A DNA stretch of 36,512 nt from assembly GCA_027489875.1 (NCBI GenBank), contig JAIXZE010000042.1:1-36512 (forward strand), in the 5' to 3' direction. Both the position numbers and the translations under genes were made by a program. This stretch comes from Verrucomicrobiales bacterium. GTDB lineage: Bacteria > Verrucomicrobiota > Verrucomicrobiia > Limisphaerales > UBA9464. Of this stretch, positions 31,272-36,512 are shown in pieces; the first letter of the stretch is position 1; each line of letters starts with the position of its first letter. The notes below the pieces were generated by a model. That model was not told the DNA's origin, searched no databases, and saw only the letters and a list, made by a program, of their open reading frames with translations.

Positions 31272-32166
31272 CGGGCGAATCGGAAGAGGTCTGGGCGAGG
31301 TCGAGTTCGCGTTGCTGGCGGTGTTCGAGCCAGGTCTTGAGACCGAGCGTCAGGAGGGCGAGCACGGCGAGGAGGGCGGCGATGCTGAAGGCAGCGACGC
31401 TGTTGTACTCCTTGTCGAGTTTCTCGATGCGGAGCGGAAGGGTGTCGGTGATCCCGGTGATGTGGCCGCTGACAACGGAGACGGCACCGAATTCGCCGAC
31501 AGCACGGGCGGTGCAGAGGATCACGCCGTAAAGCAGTCCCCATTTGATGGAGGGAAGCGTGACGTGCCAGAAGGTCTGCCAACCGGTGGCTCCGAGGGTG
31601 AGGGCGGCCTGTTCCTGGTCGGAGCCCTGCGCCTGCATGAGCGGGATCAACTCGCGTGCGACGAACGGGAACGTCACGAAGATCGTGGCCAGCACGATGC
31701 CGGGCACGGCGAAGATGATCTGGATGTCGTGTCGGTCGAGCCAGGGACCGAAGTAGCCACGCAGGCCGAACAGGAGCACGTAGACGAGTCCAGTGACGAC
31801 GGGCGAGACCGAGAACGGAAGGTCGATCAACGTCGTCAGGACGGCCTTTCCGCGGAACTCGAACTTGGCGATCAACCACGCCGCGGCGACGCCGAACACC
31901 GTGTTCAGGGGCACGCTGATGAGCGTGGCGAGGGCCGTCAGTTTGGTGGCGGCGATCGTGTCCGGATCGGTGAGGGATCCGAAGGCCGTCTGCCAGCCTT
32001 TGGCGAAGGCCTGCCCGAACACGTTCGCCAGCGGTAGAATCAGGAACACGCCGGCGAACAACGCCGCGACGCCGATCAGGATCCACCGGATGTACCAGGG
32101 ATCCTCGGTGCCCCGCCGGGATTTGGCCTGCCCGGACGTCCAACGTTTCTGGGTGGTTCCAGCCAT
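31261..32166 (-). CDS. cysW: Sulfate ABC importer permease CysW
   Basis: A 301-residue inner-membrane permease with six helices. The EAA coupling loop appears as [21 protein letters not shown] (about residues 195-215), and [20 protein letters not shown] is the usual CysW helix. A longer open frame exists upstream, but that part overlaps cysT in another frame and is not coding; the ATG at 32166 lies 3 bp after the cysT stop and is chosen. It pairs with CysT to form the channel and overlaps cysA by 11 bp. Confidence 0.92.
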   Translation of the reverse strand: MAGTTQKRWTSGQAKSRRGTEDPWYIRWILIGVAALFAGVFLILPLANVFGQAFAKGWQTAFGSLTDPDTIAATKLTALATLISVPLNTVFGVAAAWLIAKFEFRGKAVLTTLIDLPFSVSPVVTGLVYVLLFGLRGYFGPWLDRHDIQIIFAVPGIVLATIFVTFPFVARELIPLMQAQGSDQEQAALTLGATGWQTFWHVTLPSIKWGLLYGVILCTARAVGEFGAVSVVSGHITGITDTLPLRIEKLDKEYNSVAAFSIAALLAVLALLTLGLKTWLEHRQQRELDLAQTSSDSPDEH

Positions 32167-32168
32167 GG

Positions 32169-32993
32169 TCAGCGTTGGAATCGGCTCGCCCAACGTTCGA
32201 GCAGGTTGACCGTGATGAGCAGGAAGAATGAGATCACGAGCATGACCACGGCGATCGCCATGGCTCCCGGGTAATCGAATTCTTCCAGTCGGTACCAGAT
32301 GAGCATCGGTGTGATTTCGGCGCGCTTGGGCGCAATGAAGATCACCGATCCGTACTCCCCGATGGCCCGTGCAAAGGCGAGCGAGAAGCCGGTGAGGATC
32401 GCGGGCAACAACGTGGGGAAGATGACGCGGGTGAAGGTCATGAAACGGCTCGCGCCGAGGGACGCGGCGGCTTCTTCCACCTCCAGTTCGATGTCCTCCA
32501 GCACGGGCTGGAGCGAACGGACGACGAACGGGATCCCGATGAAGATCAGCGCCACAACGATTCCGGACTGCGTGTACGCGACCTGGATCCCGACGAGGTC
32601 CAGCCACTGTCCGAGCCAGCCTGTCGTCGCGAACAGGTTGGCGAGCGTCAATCCCGCCACGGCGGTCGGAAGGGCAAACGGGAAGTCGATCAACCCATCG
32701 AGGATCTTCCGGCCCGGGAAACGATACCGGACGATCACCCACGCCAGCAGCGTGCCCATCACGGCGTTGATCACCGCCGCGATGAAGGCGCAGCCGAATG
32801 TCACCCGATAGGATGCGATGGCGCGGTCGGAGGTGGCGATCTTCAGGAATTGCGCCCAGCTCAGTTCCGAAGTCCGCAGAAATAGCGCCGCCAGCGGGAT
32901 GAGCACGATGAGGCTGAGGTACGTCAGGGTATACCCCAACGACAGCCCGAAACCGGGCAGGATCTGAAAGCTCTTGGATCGTGCAGACGACAT
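32169..32993 (-). CDS. cysT: Sulfate ABC importer permease CysT
   Basis: A 274-residue inner-membrane permease with six helices and partner of CysW. It opens [20 protein letters not shown], the standard CysT/CysU N-terminus, and its EAA loop is [21 protein letters not shown] (about residues 172-192). The [15 protein letters not shown] helix is also typical. Its start lies 11 bp after the sulfate-binding protein gene and its stop 2 bp before cysW, so all are in one operon. Confidence 0.93.
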   Translation of the reverse strand: MSSARSKSFQILPGFGLSLGYTLTYLSLIVLIPLAALFLRTSELSWAQFLKIATSDRAIASYRVTFGCAFIAAVINAVMGTLLAWVIVRYRFPGRKILDGLIDFPFALPTAVAGLTLANLFATTGWLGQWLDLVGIQVAYTQSGIVVALIFIGIPFVVRSLQPVLEDIELEVEEAAASLGASRFMTFTRVIFPTLLPAILTGFSLAFARAIGEYGSVIFIAPKRAEITPMLIWYRLEEFDYPGAMAIAVVMLVISFFLLITVNLLERWASRFQR

Positions 32994-33004
32994 GCGGTGG
33001 GGGA

Positions 33005-34033
33005 TCAGCGGCTGGAGATCTGATCAAAGATGCCGCCGTCAGCAAAGTGCTCTGCCTGGGCCTTGGCCCAAGAGCCGGCGATTTCAGCGAGGGTGAAGAG
33101 CCGCATCGGCGGGAACTGCTGTTCGTAGCGCGCTGCCACCGCGGGATTCGACGGCCGGTAGAAGTGTTTTGCGGCGAGGTTCTGCCCGGCGTCGGAATAG
33201 AGATGCGTGAGGTAGGCCTGGGCGACCTCGGCGGTCTTCTTTCGGGTCACCACACGATCCACCCACGCCACGGGAGGCTCTGCCAGGATGCTTTCCGATG
33301 GCCGCACGAGTGCGAACCGGTTGGTCCCGTGCTCGCGCAGCAGGAGCATGGCCTCGTTTTCCCAGGTGATCAGGACGTCACCGATCTTGCGTTCGCTGAA
33401 GGTCTGGGCGGACGCCCGCGCCCCGGTGTCGAGTACGGGTGCGTTCCGGTAGAGCTTGCTCACGAAATCCCTCGCGGTGGCCGGCGAGCCACCCGGCTTG
33501 TGCAACGCGTGCCCCCACGCGGCCAGATAGTTCCATCGCGCACCGCCGCCGGTCTTCGGGTTGGGGGTGACCACGGTCACGTTGGATCGCACGAGGTCGT
33601 CCCAGTCCTGGATGTCCTTGGGGTTCCCCTTCCGCACGAGGAAGACAATCGTGCTGGTGTAAGGACAGCTGTTGGACGGCAACCGCGACGCCCAATCCGA
33701 CGGCAACAGCCCGCCTTTGGAGGAAATCGCGTCGATGTCGTATCCGAGGGCGAGGGTCACGATGTCCGCCCGGAGCCCATCGATCACGCTGCGGGCCTGC
33801 TTTCCGGAGCCGCCGTGGGATTGCTGGATGCGGACCGTTTCGCCGGTCTTTTGCTGCCAGAGTTGGGCGAACTCGCGGTTGAATTCGGCGTAGAACTCGC
33901 GCGTGGGATCGTAGGAAACGTTGAGCAGCCGGACGATGCCCGGTTCCTGTCGGGTCAGGGTGCGCAGAAGTGCCGCCAGCACGAGTGCGGCGGCGATGCC
34001 CGCGACGACACGCTGGAGGCCCGACCAATTCAC
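33005..34033 (-). CDS. sbp: Sulfate-binding protein (periplasmic)
   Basis: A 342-residue periplasmic solute-binding protein that feeds sulfate to CysTW. An N-terminal hydrophobic segment (about residues 8-25) acts as signal or anchor. Mature-protein landmarks are [33 protein letters not shown] (the anion-binding loop) and [17 protein letters not shown]. The start is a GTG at 34033; the overlapping ATG is followed at once by a stop. No lipobox is evident. It lies 44 bp after the LuxR-type regulator gene and heads the importer operon. Confidence 0.93.
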   Translation of the reverse strand: MNWSGLQRVVAGIAAALVLAALLRTLTRQEPGIVRLLNVSYDPTREFYAEFNREFAQLWQQKTGETVRIQQSHGGSGKQARSVIDGLRADIVTLALGYDIDAISSKGGLLPSDWASRLPSNSCPYTSTIVFLVRKGNPKDIQDWDDLVRSNVTVVTPNPKTGGGARWNYLAAWGHALHKPGGSPATARDFVSKLYRNAPVLDTGARASAQTFSERKIGDVLITWENEAMLLLREHGTNRFALVRPSESILAEPPVAWVDRVVTRKKTAEVAQAYLTHLYSDAGQNLAAKHFYRPSNPAVAARYEQQFPPMRLFTLAEIAGSWAKAQAEHFADGGIFDQISSR

Positions 34034-34077
34034 ATCAAGAAGATGGAGATTTAATCACGAGTAAGGCAAGTGGGATT

Positions 34078-35079
34078 TCAAGAATCAGACTCGAGCAGCA
34101 CCCGGATCGCCGAGGCCCGGTTCTCGACGCCGAGCTTGAGGTAGATGTGTTCGAGGTGCTTCCGGACCGTCGGTTCCTTGACGCCCAGCAGCGTGGCCAC
34201 GACGGCGGAGGTCTTTCCCTCGACGAGCCATTCTGCGACCTCCCGTTCGCGGGGGCTCAGGATGTTCCACATCGGGCTGCGACGGGGCGAGTGGGGTGGA
34301 TGGGCCCGAACGGCGAGGGCCGCCTCGCCATCGGGGAGGCGGACAGCCCGGACTTCGATTCCCTCGGGGGCTTCCCAAAGCAACGGGGCGGGGTCATTCG
34401 CCGAGAATTGGTTGGCCACAACGCCCTTCCACGCTTCGAGCTGTTGTTCCCAGCTGTGGGGGCCCCAGCGATCGGCCAGGATCCGCCGGGTGGCCTCGGT
34501 CAGGGGCGGGCCTCCGTAGCCTGCGGTCAGCGGAACCAGCTCATAGCCGAGTTGGCGGAAGGCGTCGCGTTGGGCCGACTCGATGTGGGCGCAGGTCTTC
34601 CACGCCGACTGCATCCGCGGGACAACGGCATTGAGGCGGTCGAGGTCTTCGGTGGCGAAGGGATCGGTGGTCCGGAAGAGGGCCAGGGAAACAACGCGTC
34701 GGGCGTCGATCTCGATCGGGGCGATGAGTTGGTGGCGGATGCCGAAGGCGGCGTAGAACCGGCGGTAAAGATCGGTCTGTTCGAAGTCGGAACCTGTGTC
34801 GTCGAGACGGAGGGCCCGATGGGGAGCGCCGTTCAAGTAGGCCTGGAGGACGGGATGCTGGTCGGCGTGGCGGAGGAACTCAGGGAAGAGGGCTTCGGCT
34901 CCCGGGGTCTGGGCGTTGTTCACGCCGAACATCCAACCAGCACCGAGATCCATCTCGTCGCAGGTCACGACATCGGCGCGCACGAGCCGTGCGGTGGTTT
35001 CCACGGCACACAGCGCGACCTGCTGTCGGGTGCGGCAATCGTCGAAATCGAGAGGCACGTTTGGGGAAGGGGTGGGCAT
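34078..35079 (-). CDS. LuxR-family HTH regulator
   Basis: A 333-residue DNA-binding protein. The last 60 residues are a LuxR-type helix-turn-helix: LSPREREVAEWLVEGKTSAV ... EPTVRKHLEHIYLKLGVENR. The N-terminal part (from about FDDCRTRQQVALCAVET) looks like a GAF-type or other sensor domain with no recognisable ligand residues. It has no phosphoacceptor receiver domain, so it is not a classical response regulator. An in-frame ATG at 35154 would add a Pro-rich N-terminus; 35079 is preferred because it is nearer the domain, but neither has a Shine-Dalgarno sequence. It may control the sulfate operon 44 bp downstream. Confidence 0.75.
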   Translation of the reverse strand: MPTPSPNVPLDFDDCRTRQQVALCAVETTARLVRADVVTCDEMDLGAGWMFGVNNAQTPGAEALFPEFLRHADQHPVLQAYLNGAPHRALRLDDTGSDFEQTDLYRRFYAAFGIRHQLIAPIEIDARRVVSLALFRTTDPFATEDLDRLNAVVPRMQSAWKTCAHIESAQRDAFRQLGYELVPLTAGYGGPPLTEATRRILADRWGPHSWEQQLEAWKGVVANQFSANDPAPLLWEAPEGIEVRAVRLPDGEAALAVRAHPPHSPRRSPMWNILSPREREVAEWLVEGKTSAVVATLLGVKEPTVRKHLEHIYLKLGVENRASAIRVLLESDS

Positions 35080-35275
35080 GGAACCGGCCTGTGGTGTGTT
35101 GGGAGGGATGCTGGGACGTGGGGGCGGTTCCGTGTCAACCGGCGGATTCGTCATTCCGCGAATTGGAGGATCCGAGGGGATCTGGGCAGGATGCAGCGGT
35201 CCAAGCCCGTCTGACGCGAACAACCCTCCGGAAGCAGTGCGCGCCCGCACGCCCGGATTGGGTCGTCTCCCAGGA

Positions 35276-36512
35276 TCATTTCTCCGGGTTTTTGCTGAAT
35301 TGCGGGAAGTCCTGGTTCGGGACCGACCACCGGATGCGGGCGACGAAGGTGGCCCCTTCGGCACCCCGGGCGCGTGAGTCCTTCATGAACATGCCTTCGG
35401 ACACGGTGACCCAGGATTCCGTTGGGCTCATGGCTGCTGCTCCGAAGTTTCCGAGTTCGGCCCCACGTTCGGGAATGACGATCCGTTCCGTGCGACGCAC
35501 CAGGTGGCCCGTGCGGGGATCGACCCGTGCGATGAAGAGGGGGGCGCGATGCCGGATGATGTGGTCGTTGGTTCCCGCGCGGCGCGTGTAGACGAGGAAG
35601 AGCCCGGCGCTGTGGCCCAGCCAGTGTTGCTGGGTGTTGTAGCTGCCGAGTTCCGTGCCGTCGTCGAAGGTCCATGGTTCCACGGCACCGAAGGTCAAGC
35701 CGTCATCGCTGACGGAATGGTAGCCGCGGACATCATTCCGGAGCGTGAGGTGAAACCGTCCGGCGTGGGCGATCAGGGAAGGTTCGTAAAGGCCGCGGGG
35801 CGTTTCGAGTCGGAGGATGGAGCCGTGGCGCAGGTAGCGGAGGCGTTGGCCTTCGAGACGGCAGTGCGCCACGGTGGTCGAATAGGGACCGGCCGCATCC
35901 CGGGCGATGTACAACGGAACGAGGAGGGAGCCATCGGGCAGGACCAGCCACTGGGAACAGGCGTTCCGGGCGAAGTCGAAGTCCGGCGACTCCGGCAATT
36001 CCAGGATGGACCAGGGCGTCCACTTCTTGCCCTGCGGATCGAGCACGGAATAGACCGTTTGATGGGCGCGTCGGACGTCCTCCAGCTGACGTCCGGCCGG
36101 GCTGTATCGGACCTGGCATCCGATCGCGATCACCTGCCGGGAGGCGGTGTGGTATCCGGGGGTTACATCGGCTACGCTGACGGTGACCCCATCCGGCTGC
36201 GGACGCCAATCGAGGGATGGCGGCAATGTTGGCGCGGACCACGGACCGTCGAGTCCCTTCCGACGGAGGATATGGAGGCCGGAGTAGTAGTCGGAGATCT
36301 TGAGGTGCTTTTGGAGGGTAAGGATCGCGCCTTGGGGTGTCGCGGTCGGCCGCGGATGAAACCAGAGGAACTGGCCATCGTCGTGACGCAGGACGGTTTC
36401 CAGTTCGATGGAGAAATCCAGCGCGGGCAATTCGGCCGCATGGATGCGGACCCACGCGCCCAGACCGAATGCGAAACAGGCGAGGGCGAATCTTCCGGGA
36501 TCGGCGAGCCAC
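35276..36512 (-). CDS. Sialidase/BNR-repeat-like secreted protein, 5' end outside window
   Basis: At least 411 residues; the frame is open to the right edge. The visible N-terminus, WLADPGRFALACFAFGLGAW then VRIHAAE, resembles the end of a signal peptide, so the true start lies beyond the window and the in-frame TTG at 36430 is not it. The body is beta-rich and includes an Asp-box, SVSDDGLTF, typical of sialidase-type beta-propellers, and GLYEPSLIAHAGRFHLTLRND is the type of strand seen in exo-alpha-sialidases. A glycoside hydrolase acting on surface or environmental glycans is the likely role, but catalytic Arg triad and Tyr/Glu cannot be assigned with confidence. Confidence 0.75.
   Translation of the reverse strand, partial: WLADPGRFALACFAFGLGAWVRIHAAELPALDFSIELETVLRHDDGQFLWFHPRPTATPQGAILTLQKHLKISDYYSGLHILRRKGLDGPWSAPTLPPSLDWRPQPDGVTVSVADVTPGYHTASRQVIAIGCQVRYSPAGRQLEDVRRAHQTVYSVLDPQGKKWTPWSILELPESPDFDFARNACSQWLVLPDGSLLVPLYIARDAAGPYSTTVAHCRLEGQRLRYLRHGSILRLETPRGLYEPSLIAHAGRFHLTLRNDVRGYHSVSDDGLTFGAVEPWTFDDGTELGSYNTQQHWLGHSAGLFLVYTRRAGTNDHIIRHRAPLFIARVDPRTGHLVRRTERIVIPERGAELGNFGAAAMSPTESWVTVSEGMFMKDSRARGAEGATFVARIRWSVPNQDFPQFSKNPEK

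Noticed and set aside
32167..33045. In-frame extension of cysW upstream to 33045
   Set aside because: It overlaps cysT completely and carries no permease features; the ATG at 32166 lies 3 bp after the cysT stop.
1..36512. CRISPR array, insertion sequence, prophage or tRNA
   Set aside because: No spaced direct repeats, transposase motifs, phage structural genes or tRNA cloverleaf patterns were seen on either strand.

Overview
The window looks like a chromosomal segment of a GC-rich Verrucomicrobiota bacterium, probably Limisphaerales/Pedosphaera-like. This is inferred from three things: a PEP-CTERM protein, a pseudopilin-like protein with the [12 protein letters not shown] leader and a C-terminal ADGH motif that is very common in this phylum, and many genes without Shine-Dalgarno sequences. 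I see no tRNA, rRNA, insertion sequence, prophage or CRISPR array.

Layout. (1) 1-11917, minus strand: a partial four-helix-bundle gene at the edge, then an eight-gene operon behind a good sigma70-type promoter (11890-11917). It encodes an ABC-2 permease, three SPFH (HflK/HflC/stomatin-like) proteins, a P1B metal ATPase, an ABC ATPase, a second ABC permease carrying a DUF2628-like domain, and a membrane-anchored helical-repeat protein. This is the best candidate for an undescribed membrane system. (2) 11937-14762: a membrane-anchored TPR protein, a Dabb-domain protein and a NUDIX hydrolase. (3) 14921-16644: ribBA-ribH for riboflavin and FMN/FAD precursors. (4) 16681-25248, plus strand: respiratory block with a secreted cupredoxin, heme A synthesis (ctaA, ctaB), an A1-type cytochrome c oxidase (subunits I, III, IV, two small membrane proteins, subunit II), a SCO copper chaperone and a DUF420 assembly-type protein. 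Subunit I lacks the K-channel lysine, subunit III has a large insertion, and subunit II is displaced to the end of the cluster. (5) 25261-30143: a PEP-CTERM protein, a translationally coupled radical SAM/PLP decarboxylase pair, a small unknown gene behind a compact promoter-miniORF-terminator unit, and a pseudopilin with an ambiguous start. (6) 30171-36512, minus strand: sulfate ABC importer (sbp-cysT-cysW-cysA), a LuxR-type regulator, and a sialidase-like secreted enzyme cut by the window edge.

How the genes work together: the respiratory block supplies heme A, copper delivery and the oxidase subunits for one terminal oxidase, with the cupredoxin a possible electron or copper carrier. The sulfate block is a complete importer. 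The SPFH/ABC/P1B operon is inferred to build a membrane-microdomain assembly joining an exporter to metal transport; its substrate cannot be read from the sequence. Starts were moved from the longest open frame where a better ATG, signal peptide or overlap was visible, and this is noted for each gene.
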